A stretch of DNA of 64,000 nt from JACVRW01 sp963751835 (lineage in GTDB: Bacteria > Actinomycetota > Thermoleophilia > Solirubrobacterales > Thermoleophilaceae). The stretch is taken from positions 481,828 through 545,827 of the forward strand of contig CAVVWD010000011.1 in assembly GCA_963751835.1 (NCBI GenBank), given 5' to 3'. Positions within the stretch are counted from its first letter, which is position 1. Each line of letters starts with the position of its first letter. A program made the position numbers and the translations under genes. The notes below the pieces were generated by a model. It made no database searches. It saw only the letters and a list, made by a program, of their open reading frames with translations, and was not told the origin of the DNA. Shown here in pieces: positions 1 through 8,460 of the stretch.

Positions 1-1318
1 CGCGCCGCCGGGCTGAAGCGGCGGCGCTGGACCGGCGGCAGCCTGTGGCAGCTGCGGCAGCTGCGGCGGCGAGACCCCTCCCGGCACCTGGGGAGGCGCG
101 GCAGCACGGAGCGCACGTCGGGAGCCCTCGGCTGGTCCGGCAGTGGAGCTCGGGGGCCGGGCTCGGTTCCTGCCGCGCTTGCGGGCGCCTCGGGCGGGGC
201 GGGGTTCGAGGCAGGCCCCGGGGCGGCGCCGGCCTCCGAGCGAAGCCGCTCGCGCGGCGCCGTGGCCGCGCCGCGACGGGCATGCTCGCGGCGGGCCGCG
301 CGCGAGCGCTGCCGGGCGTCCCGGCGAGCCTCCGCGGCCGGCCTCGGGGCGGGCGCCGCGGGCGGCTGCGCGCTTCGCTGTTCGGCCGCACGCTCAGAGT
401 CGGCACCCGGGCGTTCGGGCCCGCCTCCGATCTGCTCGACTCCGACCGCGGCCCCGCCCGCGCCGATGGCCGCGATGGCGGCCAGCGTGGCTGCGCGCTC
501 TCCGATCAGGCTGCCGAGCGAGCCCGTGCCCTGCAGGCCCGACGGCAGCGGCAGCAGCGCGGCGACCTTCGCCCGCACGCGCGCGAGCGTCGAGAGCGGC
601 TCCACGCCGAGCTCGCGGGCGCGGCGCCGGCACAGGCTGCAGCGGCGCGCGTGCCGCGCCAGGCGGGCCTGGTCCGAGTGACCGCCCAAGCCCTCCGCGA
701 GGCGGGCGATGGTGGTGCGCATCGCCGCGCAGCGGCGCCCCTCGGAGAGCTCCGCATACTCGCTCTCGAGGCGCCGGCGGGCTCGGAAGAGGGCGCTCTC
801 GACGGCCGGCCGCGTTATATCGAGCGTCTCGGCGATCTCCCGATAGGAGCGGCCCTCGAACTCGCGCATCACGATCACGCGCGCCTGGATGTCGGACAGC
901 TCGTCAAATGCTCCGCACAGGTGGTCGAGCCGCTCCTTGGCGACCAGGCGGCGTCCGGTGCGGCGGTATCCACCAGCCGCGAGTGGTCGGACGGGCGCAG
1001 GCCGCGCTCGGCGTCCATCGAGATCTCCTCGGCGCGGGCCGACCGGCGGTGGCTGTCGATCGCCTGGTTGCGGGCGATCCGGTAGATCCACGGCTTGAAG
1101 ACGATCTCGGAGTCCGTCTCGCGCAGGCGCCGCAGCGCGGACACGAAGGCCTCCTGTGTCAGGTCCTCGGCCCGGCCCGCGTCGCGGACCATCCCACGCA
1201 CGAACGATGCGATCCGCGGGCGGTAGCGCTCGTACAGCTCCTCGAAGGCGGCGTCGTGCCCGTTGCGGACCGCGGCAACCAGCTCGAGGTCCGAAGTCTC
1301 CCTGCCTGTGGCGATCAT
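1..1318 (-). CDS. ECF-type RNA polymerase sigma factor with fused zinc anti-sigma motif and membrane segment (partial, frameshifted)
   Basis: Transcription initiation factor. Region 2 is clear in the first ~110 residues (DLELVAAVRNGHDAAFEELY, then AEDLTQEAFVSALRRL and the PWIYRIARNQAIDSHRR segment). A one-base deletion near 945-965 shifts the frame. Region 4 then continues (SDIQARVIVMREFEGRSYRE, with a helix-turn-helix at ITRPAVESALFRARRR) down to about 780. Beyond it lie a His-X3-Cys-X2-Cys motif (H at 651-653, Cys at 639-641 and 630-632), a hydrophobic Ala/Gly stretch encoded at about 439-495, and a Pro/Ala/Arg-rich tail that runs off the left edge. HX3CX2C is the zinc-binding anti-sigma signature, so one polypeptide seems to carry sigma, anti-sigma and a membrane anchor. 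A second indel near 100-240 is possible, because another frame there gives a more natural Pro/Gln-rich tail. The ATG at 1318 is chosen because region 2 follows at once; its ribosome site is weak. Divergent from the Nif3-like gene. Confidence 0.8.
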
Positions 1319-1450
1319 CCCTGCGTCCCTGCCTCGTTCCCTGAGGAGGCGGAACTTACCCGCAAATCCCGAGTTTGAAAATCCTCCCACCCCCTCCCCC
1401 GCAGGGGGTCACCCGCGCCTCCCCCCGCCGTCTGAGAGGCTGTCCGCGCC

Positions 1451-2209
1451 ATGGCTGAGCGTGACGAGATCATCGCCTTCCTCGACGAGCTGCTGGACGC
1501 AGGAGACTTCCCCGACTACGGGCCCAATGGTCTCCAGGTCCCGGGCGCGGATGAGGTGCAGCTGGTGGTGACGGGCGTGTCGGCCCACCGTGAGCTCTTC
1601 GAGCGGGCGGCCGCGGACGGCGCGGACCTGGTGATCGCCCATCACGGGCTGTTCTGGGACTTCCACCCGCGCGTGGTGTCGCAGGCCATGAAGGAGCGAC
1701 TGCGGATCCTGTTCGACGCGGACATCTCGCTCGCGGGCTACCACCTCCCGCTCGACGCCCACCCCGAGGTGGGCAACAACGCGCTCATCTGCGCGGAGCT
1801 CGGCCTCGAGCGGAGCGAGCCCTTCGGCGAGCACCGCGGCCGCAAGGTCGGCTTCGTGGGGCGCTCGCCAGAGGGAGTCCCGTTCGCCGAGCTGCAGGAC
1901 CGCTGCGCACGGCTGGTCGGGCACGAGCCGTTCGTCTGGGCGACCGGACCGGCGGTCGTCCACAGCGTCGGGATCGTCTCGGGCGGAGCGGCATCGAGCT
2001 TCGGCGAAGCGATCGCCCTGGGCCTCGACGCCTTCCTGACCGGGGAGCCGGCCGAGCACGTCATGGCGGACGCGCGCGAGAACGCGGTCCACTTCATCGC
2101 CGCCGGCCACTACGCGACCGAGACCTTCGGCGTCCGCCGCCTCGGCGAGCTCGTGGCCGAGCGCTTCGGTGTCGAGCACCACTTCATCGACGCGCCGAAC
2201 CCGATCTAG
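1451..2209 (+). CDS. Nif3-like dinuclear metal centre protein (DUF34/YbgI family)
   Basis: A 252-residue member of the conserved Nif3/YbgI family. These proteins form toroidal hexamers with a two-metal site facing the cavity; proposed roles include GTP cyclohydrolase I type 2-like hydrolysis and metal handling, none settled. Metal ligands are visible: the HHG pair at residues 64-66, a YHLPLD segment around 97-102 and GHYATE near 219-224. Length is that of the short family form without the inserted PII-like domain. A GAGAGG element lies upstream of the ATG. The gene is divergent from the sigma factor and is followed 24 bases later by an oxidoreductase gene on the same strand, so the two may be co-transcribed. 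Confidence 0.88.
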   Translation: MAERDEIIAFLDELLDAGDFPDYGPNGLQVPGADEVQLVVTGVSAHRELFERAAADGADLVIAHHGLFWDFHPRVVSQAMKERLRILFDADISLAGYHLPLDAHPEVGNNALICAELGLERSEPFGEHRGRKVGFVGRSPEGVPFAELQDRCARLVGHEPFVWATGPAVVHSVGIVSGGAASSFGEAIALGLDAFLTGEPAEHVMADARENAVHFIAAGHYATETFGVRRLGELVAERFGVEHHFIDAPNPI

Positions 2210-2233
2210 CGCGAAGCGTGCCACCCTGATCCG

Positions 2234-3175
2234 ATGCCGATCGACATCGCGCTCTTGGGCTGCGGTCATCCTCATGTCCCGGACGTGCTGGGCGTACTTG
2301 CGTCCGAGCCGGACCTGCGTCTGGCGGCTGTCTGGGACGAGGATCGGGCCGCGATCCCGGCCGCCGTGTCGGGTGCGGCGGTCTCGCGGGCCGAGACTGC
2401 GATCGGGCGCGCCCACGCCGTCGTGATCTGCGCGCCGACCGACCAGCGCCCGGCGTTGTGCGTGCAGGCCGCAAGGGCGGGTCGTCCGATCCTGGTCGAG
2501 AAGCCGGTGGCTCGCAGCGCGGCCGAGGCCCGCGGCGTCGCGCGGGAGGTCGGGCGTACCCGCACACCCGCGGTGGCCGCGCTGTTTCTTCGCGAGCTGC
2601 CGGCGCTTGGCAGGCTCGGCGGCCTGTTGCGCGAGCGGCTGCTGGGCCGCCTGGCAAGCGTCAGCGCCGCGCTCGCCCACCCTGGCGGGGTCGACGGGTG
2701 GTTCGATGGGCCGAGCGCGTGGATGCGTGACCCGCGCCGTGCCGGAGTCGGCGGTTTCGGCGATCTGGCGCTGCACCTGGTCGACGCGTTGACGGCGCTG
2801 CAGCCCGACGAACCGCCACGCCTCGCGGCGGTCGCGCTCGAGCGTGCCGGGCCCGACCAAGGTGACCTCGGCGGGGTCGCGCTGGGAACCTGGGCGGGCG
2901 CGCCCCTCACCGTGCGCGCGAGCTGGATCACCCGCCCCGGAGGCCTGGAGCTGGTCGCGTGCGGTGCCCTGGGCACCGCGACTCTCCGCGACGGCGTCCT
3001 CGAGCTGATCGGCGACCGCGGCGCCGCGGAACGCTGGGTCGGCGCCCCGCCTGATGCCGGCGAAGCGCTACGGGCGTTCGCCCACCGCCTGCGCACCCGC
3101 CGCTTCCCACGCGACGGGCTCGCCGCCGCCGTTCGCGCGCAGGAGCGGCTCGAAGCGGCCACTCGGGTGGCCTGA
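2234..3175 (+). CDS. Gfo/Idh/MocA-family NAD(P)-dependent oxidoreductase
   Basis: A 313-residue soluble dehydrogenase of the glucose-fructose oxidoreductase/inositol dehydrogenase family. The N-terminal Rossmann fold opens with a strand and GCGHPH (residues 9-14), and the diagnostic EKP motif is at 89-91. The C-terminal alpha/beta domain, with a GGFGDLALHLVDAL segment matching the G-x-x-x-D-x-x-x-H active-site region, follows. Natural substrate is unknown; the family oxidises sugars, inositols and related polyols or reduces cyclic imines. No Shine-Dalgarno is obvious before the ATG. Ends just before a bidirectional hairpin and converges on the sulfite oxidase gene. Confidence 0.88.
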   Translation: MPIDIALLGCGHPHVPDVLGVLASEPDLRLAAVWDEDRAAIPAAVSGAAVSRAETAIGRAHAVVICAPTDQRPALCVQAARAGRPILVEKPVARSAAEARGVAREVGRTRTPAVAALFLRELPALGRLGGLLRERLLGRLASVSAALAHPGGVDGWFDGPSAWMRDPRRAGVGGFGDLALHLVDALTALQPDEPPRLAAVALERAGPDQGDLGGVALGTWAGAPLTVRASWITRPGGLELVACGALGTATLRDGVLELIGDRGAAERWVGAPPDAGEALRAFAHRLRTRRFPRDGLAAAVRAQERLEAATRVA

Positions 3176-3199
3176 CCCCCAGAACAAACAATCCTGCTT

Positions 3200-3220
3200 T
3201 GCCCACCGCATGGGTGGGCA
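3200..3220. terminator. Hairpin between convergent genes
   Basis: Arms TGCCCACC and GGTGGGCA (8 bp) around a 5-base loop, in the 76-base gap between the convergent oxidoreductase and sulfite oxidase genes. There is no strong T tract on either side, so it may act on both strands as a weak or factor-assisted terminator. Confidence 0.5.
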
Positions 3221-3251
3221 GGGCAGGACAAACCGAGCGGGAGCCCCTCGG

Positions 3252-4337
3252 CTACGAAGCGGCGGCGCGCACCCGTAACCGCGGGCGGGCGTTGTTCACG
3301 TAGCCCTTCGGGTTCCACAGCGCCGCCTCGTCCTCCGGTTGGGTGGCCGCCGAGGAGTCCCAGGCGCGCACGAGAATCTCGTGCTCTCCGGGCGCGAGAT
3401 CGACCGTGAGCCGCCAGTGTCGCCAGGCCCAGCGGCCCAGGTCGTCGAGGAGCTCGGCCTGCCGCCAGGTTGCGCCGCCGTCGAGTGAGATGTCGACCCG
3501 TGCCACGTGCCGCTCGCCGCCCGCGAACGCGTAGCCGCGCACCTCGAGGGGGCCTGCCGCGACCGTGTCGCCGTCGGCCGGAGACAGAACGTCGGCGTTG
3601 AGCGCGACCAGGCCGAGTGGCATTCCCGCGCCCGGGCCGGGCGTCCCGTCCTCGGGCAGCAGCCGGTAGGCGACGTGCTGGAAGTAGCCCTGCCACGGCT
3701 CCGAGCGCAGCTCGATCCGCTCGAGCCACTTGACGCTGCGGGCGCCGATGTAGCCGGGCACGACCACGCGCACCGGCCCGCCATGCACTGCAGGGAGCGG
3801 CTCGCCGTTCATCGCCCACGCGAGCACGACCTCCGGGCGCAACGCCTTGTCGAGCGGGATCGAGCCGCCGAAGCGCTGGGCCGGCTTCGCCTCCGGGCAC
3901 ACGTCGGCGCCGTCGAAGCCGACATGCGCCGCCTCGCCCAGCGGGCCGGCAAGCGCGAGCACGTCGGCGAGCGCGACACCGCTCCAAATCGCGGTGCCCG
4001 TGGCGCCGGGTCCCCACGGCGCCTCGCCCGGGATGTCGCGGATGGCGACCAGCCCGGCGCGCCGGTTGCCGGCGCACTGCAGAGTCGCGGTCACCTCGCA
4101 CTCCCGGGACGCCTCGCGCAAGGTGTCAAGCGAGAGCTCCAGCTCCCGCTCGACGAGCCCGTGCACCCGCAGCCGCCACGCGGCGGGGTCGAGCTCCGGC
4201 ACCGCGCCGTGCGAACGCACGTAGAACGCATCCATGGCCGTCACGGGACCCTCGGCCAGGGCGGCGAGCCCGGTCTCGGCGTTGAACGGCTCCTCCTCGT
4301 GGACGATCAGGTCCGCGCGCTTGCCGTAGCGACGCAC
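3252..4337 (-). CDS. Sulfite oxidase-family molybdopterin enzyme
   Basis: A 361-residue protein with the oxidoreductase molybdopterin-binding domain and the C-terminal Mo-co dimerisation domain of plant-type/bacterial sulfite oxidases. The molybdenum-ligating cysteine is Cys88 in LQCAGNRR. The conserved HGGPVRVVVPGYIGARSVKW pterin-binding stretch is near residues 195-214, and the immunoglobulin-like dimerisation domain fills roughly 245-361. There is no heme b5 domain and no signal peptide or twin-arginine motif, so this is a cytoplasmic enzyme needing an external electron acceptor (or oxygen, as in plant enzymes). Likely reaction: sulfite to sulfate, which would fit the sulfate-handling genes near 19-23 kb, although they are not linked. 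Ten bases separate its start from the upstream secreted-protein gene. Confidence 0.88.
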   Translation of the reverse strand: MRRYGKRADLIVHEEEPFNAETGLAALAEGPVTAMDAFYVRSHGAVPELDPAAWRLRVHGLVERELELSLDTLREASRECEVTATLQCAGNRRAGLVAIRDIPGEAPWGPGATGTAIWSGVALADVLALAGPLGEAAHVGFDGADVCPEAKPAQRFGGSIPLDKALRPEVVLAWAMNGEPLPAVHGGPVRVVVPGYIGARSVKWLERIELRSEPWQGYFQHVAYRLLPEDGTPGPGAGMPLGLVALNADVLSPADGDTVAAGPLEVRGYAFAGGERHVARVDISLDGGATWRQAELLDDLGRWAWRHWRLTVDLAPGEHEILVRAWDSSAATQPEDEAALWNPKGYVNNARPRLRVRAAAS

Positions 4338-4347
4338 GCGACCAGCG

Positions 4348-5097
4348 TTATTTCGTGCAGCGCGCGAAGTCCGAGTCCTTCAGGCTCCCCCCGCTCGTGA
4401 ACACGCTGGTGAACGAGAGCGTCCAGGCCCGATTGCAGCCGAACGACTCGATCACACCACGCTTCTGGCCCTTACGCGTGACGGTGCCGTTGATCGTGGT
4501 CCGCAGGTCCCGGATCGCGCTTGGCACCCCCGGTGCAGGCTCCTGGATCTGTATCGGGATGTTGATCGAGACGTTCCTGCCGCCGCTCACGCTGCCGACC
4601 AGCATCGTGTGGATCGAAGCCGGTGCGGTGGGGGCGGAGTCGAGAAACAGGCCGAGGTCCGCACCGGTCGTGACAAAGACGGACACGTCGAGCTCCTCCA
4701 CGAGATTGCCGCCGCTGGCGATGGCCGTGACGTGACCGGAGCCGACCTTGGATCCCTTGGGGCAGACGCGGGTGGACTGGGCCCGGGTCGCAGCGGTCGG
4801 GTCGCAGCGCTTCGAGCTCGGATACAGCTTCCCGTTCCAGCGGAACTCCTTCGGCAGGGCGATCTTGAGCTGCTTGGAGGTGGCGGGTTGTCCGGTTCCG
4901 GTACGGGTGCTCTGTCCGACCTTGATGGTGAGCGACACGGGCCGGCCCTTCTTCTTGGTCCCTGCCTTCTTGGACTTGGTGCTGAAGTCCAGGTTCATGA
5001 GGGTGTCGGCTGGGTCGCCCGTCTGTGCCATGGCCACAGCGGGCAGGGTGAGTGCGAGTAGAGCGGCGAGCGCGCTTCCAAGGATCAGCCTTCGCAT
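4348..5097 (-). CDS. Secreted hypothetical protein, Lys-rich
   Basis: A 249-residue protein I do not recognise beyond being exported. The start at 5097 is chosen because a GGGAGG ribosome site lies 5-8 bases upstream and the protein then begins with a textbook signal peptide (MRRLILGSALAALLALTLPA, cleavage near AMAQ). The mature part starts with a Lys/Thr-rich segment and is mostly beta-like, with four or five cysteines (RCDP, RVCP, GCNR, ARCTK) that could form disulfides outside the cell. Similar secreted proteins of unknown function are common in Solirubrobacterales-like genomes (inference). It is followed closely by the sulfite oxidase gene on the same strand. Confidence 0.7.
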   Translation of the reverse strand: MRRLILGSALAALLALTLPAVAMAQTGDPADTLMNLDFSTKSKKAGTKKKGRPVSLTIKVGQSTRTGTGQPATSKQLKIALPKEFRWNGKLYPSSKRCDPTAATRAQSTRVCPKGSKVGSGHVTAIASGGNLVEELDVSVFVTTGADLGLFLDSAPTAPASIHTMLVGSVSGGRNVSINIPIQIQEPAPGVPSAIRDLRTTINGTVTRKGQKRGVIESFGCNRAWTLSFTSVFTSGGSLKDSDFARCTK

Positions 5098-5195
5098 CGT
5101 TGCCTCCCGGGTCGGGTGAGTGGCGACGGGGACGAATCCACCCGGCATCACATCAAACCCGCGATCGTGACGTCGGCCCGACGGTCCGGCGCTGG

Positions 5196-5201
5196 TATAA
5201 G
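5196..5201 (+). promoter_or_regulatory. -10 hexamer of a probable leaderless transcript
   Basis: TATAAG lies 8 bases before the ATG at 5210, with no Shine-Dalgarno between. A start site 7 bases downstream would fall at or next to the A of the ATG, as in actinobacterial leaderless mRNAs. No good -35 box is visible. Confidence 0.5.
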
Positions 5202-5209
5202 CGGCGCCC

Positions 5210-6169
5210 ATGGAGCTCAGCGTCGTCGTCGGATCGCGGCCCGAGGTTACGCCCGACGAGGAGCTGCGCACGGCCGCGCTGGCCGACCGGCTCGGCTACA
5301 GCGAGCTGTGGATCGGCGAGGGCTGGGTCTGGGACTCCTTCGCGCTCGCGACCGCGATCGGGGTGGCCACCGAGCGGATCGCGCTGACCGTGGGGCCTCT
5401 GCCCGTTCACGTGCGCGACCCGGCGACGATCGCCAGAGCCGCGGCCTCGACCGCCGCCCTCGTCGGCCGCCCGGTCGGCGTGGCTCTCGGCACATCGAGC
5501 GCGCGGGTGGTCGAGCGGATGCACGGCCGCTCGCGGCGCCGCCCTGTGACCGCCCTGGCCGAGAGCGCCCGAGCCGTACGTGGCTTCCTGCTCGAAGGTC
5601 AGGCGGACCTCGACGGCGAGGTCGTCTCGGCCCACTACCGACTGCGGCTTGACCCGCCCGGCGGACCGCTGACGGTGGCAGCCTTCGGCGAGCGGGCAAT
5701 TGCGGTCGCCGCGGAACACGCCGACCGCATGGTGCTCGACCTCGTCTCACCCGAGCTGGCACGTGAGTATCGAGCGAAGCTGGACACGCTGGCGGCGCGG
5801 ATTGGCCGCCGGGCGCCAAAGCTCGCCGCCTGGATCCCGGCAGCGTTCGATCCCGATCCGGAGGCGTATGCCCAGATCATGCAGAGCCTGGTCGGCTACC
5901 TCGCCGTGGCCGGTTACGACGAGATGTTCACGGCCGCCGGGTTCGGCGAGGCGGTGGAGATGGCCAATGCGGGGGCCGGTCGCGAACACCTGTTGCGCGC
6001 ACTTCCCGGCGAGGCCGCGGCCACCGTCGGCCTCGTCGGCAACGCCGACGAGATCAACCGGCGCCTGGAGGCGTACGCGCCCGCGCTCGACGAGCTGGTG
6101 CTCGTTCCGGCAACCGCCGGCGACCCCGGCGGCGAGCGCACGCTGACAGCTCTGGCCGAGCTCCCCTAA
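5210..6169 (+). CDS. LLM-class (luciferase-like) flavin/F420-dependent oxidoreductase
   Basis: A 319-residue TIM-barrel oxidoreductase of the bacterial luciferase/F420-dependent reductase superfamily. Typical features are the N-terminal ALADRLGYSELWIGEGWVWD segment, the ATERIALTVGPLPVHVRDPA stretch that lines the flavin pocket, and the C-terminal VGNADEINRRLEAYAPALDE segment shared by F420 family members. In actinobacteria most such proteins use F420, but FMN cannot be excluded from sequence alone. Substrate unknown. Expressed alone and probably without a leader. Ends 86 bases before a small protein gene. Confidence 0.85.
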   Translation: MELSVVVGSRPEVTPDEELRTAALADRLGYSELWIGEGWVWDSFALATAIGVATERIALTVGPLPVHVRDPATIARAAASTAALVGRPVGVALGTSSARVVERMHGRSRRRPVTALAESARAVRGFLLEGQADLDGEVVSAHYRLRLDPPGGPLTVAAFGERAIAVAAEHADRMVLDLVSPELAREYRAKLDTLAARIGRRAPKLAAWIPAAFDPDPEAYAQIMQSLVGYLAVAGYDEMFTAAGFGEAVEMANAGAGREHLLRALPGEAAATVGLVGNADEINRRLEAYAPALDELVLVPATAGDPGGERTLTALAELP

Positions 6170-6188
6170 CGGCGGCAGCAGATTTCTC

Positions 6189-6216
6189 TTGCGCCGACCG
6201 GTGCAACCGCTACCCT
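6189..6216 (+). promoter_or_regulatory. Putative promoter of the 58-residue protein gene
   Basis: A TTGCGC (-35) and TACCCT (-10) pair, 16 bases apart, precede a good AGGAGG ribosome site and the ATG at 6256. The match to the vegetative consensus is moderate. Confidence 0.35.
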
Positions 6217-6255
6217 CCGTTCCACGCCCGAAAAGCGACGAGGAGGCAGCTGTAC

Positions 6256-6432
6256 ATGGCGATCCACCTGACGCCCACCGAACTCGGACGAGAGGCGGGC
6301 ATGCACCGACGCGAAGTCATCGCAAAGTGCATGGAAATGGGTGTCCCGATCTTCCAGGGTCGGATCGACAAGACTCTCTTCACAAGCAGTCTCAAGAACG
6401 AGCAGGAAAAGAGGGAACTGGCCAAGGCCTAG
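6256..6432 (+). CDS. Small conserved-looking protein, possible winged-helix/helix-turn-helix
   Basis: A 58-residue open frame, with an AGGAGG ribosome site 10 bases before its ATG. The sequence begins MAIHLTPTELGREAGMHRRE and continues with a Val-Ile-Ala-Lys-Cys-Met-Glu helix, a G-V-P-I-F-Q-G-R-I-D-K turn-strand and a charged Lys/Glu C-terminus. The order helix, turn, helix, short beta-wing resembles MerR/excisionase-type DNA-binding domains, where LGREAGMHRREVIAKCMEMG would be the recognition unit. That is inference, and the target is unknown. The gene has its own promoter-like sequence and two strong hairpins after the stop, so it looks monocistronic. The strong ribosome site and codon bias support a real gene. 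Confidence 0.7.
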   Translation: MAIHLTPTELGREAGMHRREVIAKCMEMGVPIFQGRIDKTLFTSSLKNEQEKRELAKA

Positions 6433-6440
6433 CAACCGTC

Positions 6441-6495
6441 GCGGGCCGAGGCCCGCGTTCCTGCAGTCTGGCGCGGGGCCACATCGTGGCCCCGC
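6441..6495 (+). terminator. Tandem hairpins after the small protein gene
   Basis: Two perfect GC-rich hairpins follow the stop codon: GCGGGCC/GGCCCGC at 6441-6456 and GCGGGGCCAC/GTGGCCCCGC with a 3-base loop at 6473-6495. There is no T run, so termination would be of the GC-rich, U-poor kind often predicted in actinobacteria. Confidence 0.5.
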
Positions 6496-6580
6496 GGCCG
6501 TTGTGCACATAGAATCTCCCCGCCGCGGGTCGGATTCCGCGGCCGTCAGCTGGACTCGAGAAGCAAGAGGGAGAGGATTG

Positions 6581-8398
6581 ATGGAAGCAGTCACCGCGAG
6601 CACCGGTGTCGTCGAAAGCACTGGCTCCACCACGATCGCCGACATGCTGCCGCTGGCGGCCAAGAAGTACGCGGACCGCCCAGCGCAGCGCTATAAGGTC
6701 GGCGAGGACTGGGTCGACGTCTCCTACGCGGAGCTCGGCGAGGCCGTCAAGGAGGTCGCGCTCGGCCTCGTCGACCTCGGAATCGAGCCGGGCGAAAAGA
6801 TCTCGATCCTCGCCCACACCCGGCCCGAGTGGACCCAGGCCTGCTTCGGAATCCTCACCGCCGGGGGCACGCTGGTCACGATTTACCAGACGAACTCGCC
6901 GGAGGAGGTGCAGTACGTCCTCCATCACTCGGACTCGAGCGCGGTCTTCGTCGAAGACGCCGAGCAGCTCGCCAAGGTGCTCCAGGTCCGCGCCGACTGC
7001 CCCGAGCTGCGCCACATCATCGTCATCGATCCCGATGGCGCCCAGCTCGGCGAGGACGTCATCACGCTCGACTCGCTGCGCGAGCGCGGCCGCGGGCGCG
7101 ACGACTCCGAGTGGGAGGCCCGCTACGAAGCGGTCACGCCCGAGGACATGTGCCTCTACATCTACACGTCGGGCACCACCGGGCCGCCCAAGGGGTGCCT
7201 GCTCACCCACGCCAACTACCGCGCGATCACGGACGCGGTGGCCAAGCAGAGCGTGCTGCAGGGCGGCGACTGCTCGTACCTGTTCCTCCCGCTGGCACAT
7301 GCCTTCGCGATCCTCATCCAGTTCGGCTCGTTCGACCTGGGCGTGACGGTCGCCTACTGGTCGCGCGACCCGAAGATGATCATCGCCGACATCGCCCAGC
7401 TGGGCCCGACCTACTTCCCGTCGGTGCCGCGCATGTTCGAGAAGATCTACACGCTGGCCACCGGCGCGGTGGAGGACAAGGAGCAGCTGCGTCAGGCCGT
7501 TCAGGTGGGCGTCAAGGTGCGCACCATGCAGCTCGAGGGCCAGGACGTGCCACCCGAGCTCCAGGCCGCCTTCGACCAGGCCGAGGAGAAGCTCTTCAAG
7601 AACGTCCGCGGCCTGTTCGGCCAGAACATCCGCGAGTGCGTGACCGGCGCCGCGCCGATCGCTCCCGAGATCCTCGAGTTCTTCTTCGCCTGCGGGGTGC
7701 CGGTGATGGAGGGCTACGGGATGACCGAGACTGCCACGAGCGCAACGGTCAACCGCCCCGAGGCGAACGGCTTCCGGTTCGGCTCGGTCGGCAAGCCGAT
7801 GGCGGGCGTGGAGGTGAAGATCGCCGACGACGACGAGGTGCTGATCAAGGGCCCGAACATCTTCAAGGGCTACTACAAGAACGAGGCGGCGACTGCCGAG
7901 GCGCTCGAGGGCGAGTGGCTCCACACGGGCGATCTCGGCCGGCTCGAGGACGGGTTCCTCTTCATCACCGGCCGCAAGAAGGACATCATCATCACGGCCG
8001 GCGGCAAGAACATCACGCCGGCGAACCTCGAGAACGGCCTCAAGCAGAACCGCTGGATCTCCCAGGCGGTGGTGGTCGGCGACCGGCGACCGTACCTGAT
8101 GGCGCTGATCACGATCGACCCGGAGGAGGCGCCGGCGCTGGCGGAGTCGCTCGGACTGGAGGACGCGTCGATCGAGGCGCTGCGGACGAACGAGAAGGTG
8201 CTGGCGGAGATGCAGGCCGCGGTCGACGAGGTCAACTCGCACGTCGGGCCGGTCGAGCAGATCAAGCGCTTCGAGATCCTCGACCACGACCTCTCCCAGG
8301 AGACCGGCGAGCTGACCCCGACGCTCAAGGTCAAGCGCAACGTGGTGCACGACAAGTTCGCCGGGCTGATCGACGCGGTCTACGCCCGCCCCCGCTGA
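6581..8398 (+). CDS. Long-chain acyl-CoA synthetase (AMP-forming)
   Basis: A 605-residue ANL-superfamily enzyme. It activates a fatty acid with ATP to an acyl-adenylate and then makes acyl-CoA. The P-loop YTSGTTGPPKG is near residue 193, the GYGMTE adenylate motif near 378, the TGD motif near 447, and the ITGRKKDIIITAGGKNITPA hinge/catalytic region near 467-486. Length and motifs match FadD15-type synthetases. The start at 6581 is chosen because a GGGAGAGG ribosome site is 4-9 bases upstream; a TAGAAT box at 6510-6515 may be its -10. Stands alone between strong hairpins. Probable role: fatty acid degradation or membrane lipid supply at the cytoplasmic face. Confidence 0.92.
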   Translation: MEAVTASTGVVESTGSTTIADMLPLAAKKYADRPAQRYKVGEDWVDVSYAELGEAVKEVALGLVDLGIEPGEKISILAHTRPEWTQACFGILTAGGTLVTIYQTNSPEEVQYVLHHSDSSAVFVEDAEQLAKVLQVRADCPELRHIIVIDPDGAQLGEDVITLDSLRERGRGRDDSEWEARYEAVTPEDMCLYIYTSGTTGPPKGCLLTHANYRAITDAVAKQSVLQGGDCSYLFLPLAHAFAILIQFGSFDLGVTVAYWSRDPKMIIADIAQLGPTYFPSVPRMFEKIYTLATGAVEDKEQLRQAVQVGVKVRTMQLEGQDVPPELQAAFDQAEEKLFKNVRGLFGQNIRECVTGAAPIAPEILEFFFACGVPVMEGYGMTETATSATVNRPEANGFRFGSVGKPMAGVEVKIADDDEVLIKGPNIFKGYYKNEAATAEALEGEWLHTGDLGRLEDGFLFITGRKKDIIITAGGKNITPANLENGLKQNRWISQAVVVGDRRPYLMALITIDPEEAPALAESLGLEDASIEALRTNEKVLAEMQAAVDEVNSHVGPVEQIKRFEILDHDLSQETGELTPTLKVKRNVVHDKFAGLIDAVYARPR

Positions 8399-8427
8399 GC
8401 TTCGGCGACCACTACCCTGAGTGAACG

Positions 8428-8455
8428 GCGCGCCCCGCGCGGGGCGCGCTGTTTT
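8428..8455 (+). terminator. Rho-independent terminator of the acyl-CoA synthetase gene
   Basis: A perfect 11-bp GC palindrome (8428-8449) is followed directly by TGTTTT. It ends only 5 bases before the ATG of the next gene, so that gene must have its own promoter or escape termination. Confidence 0.8.
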
Positions 8456-8460
8456 CGCCC

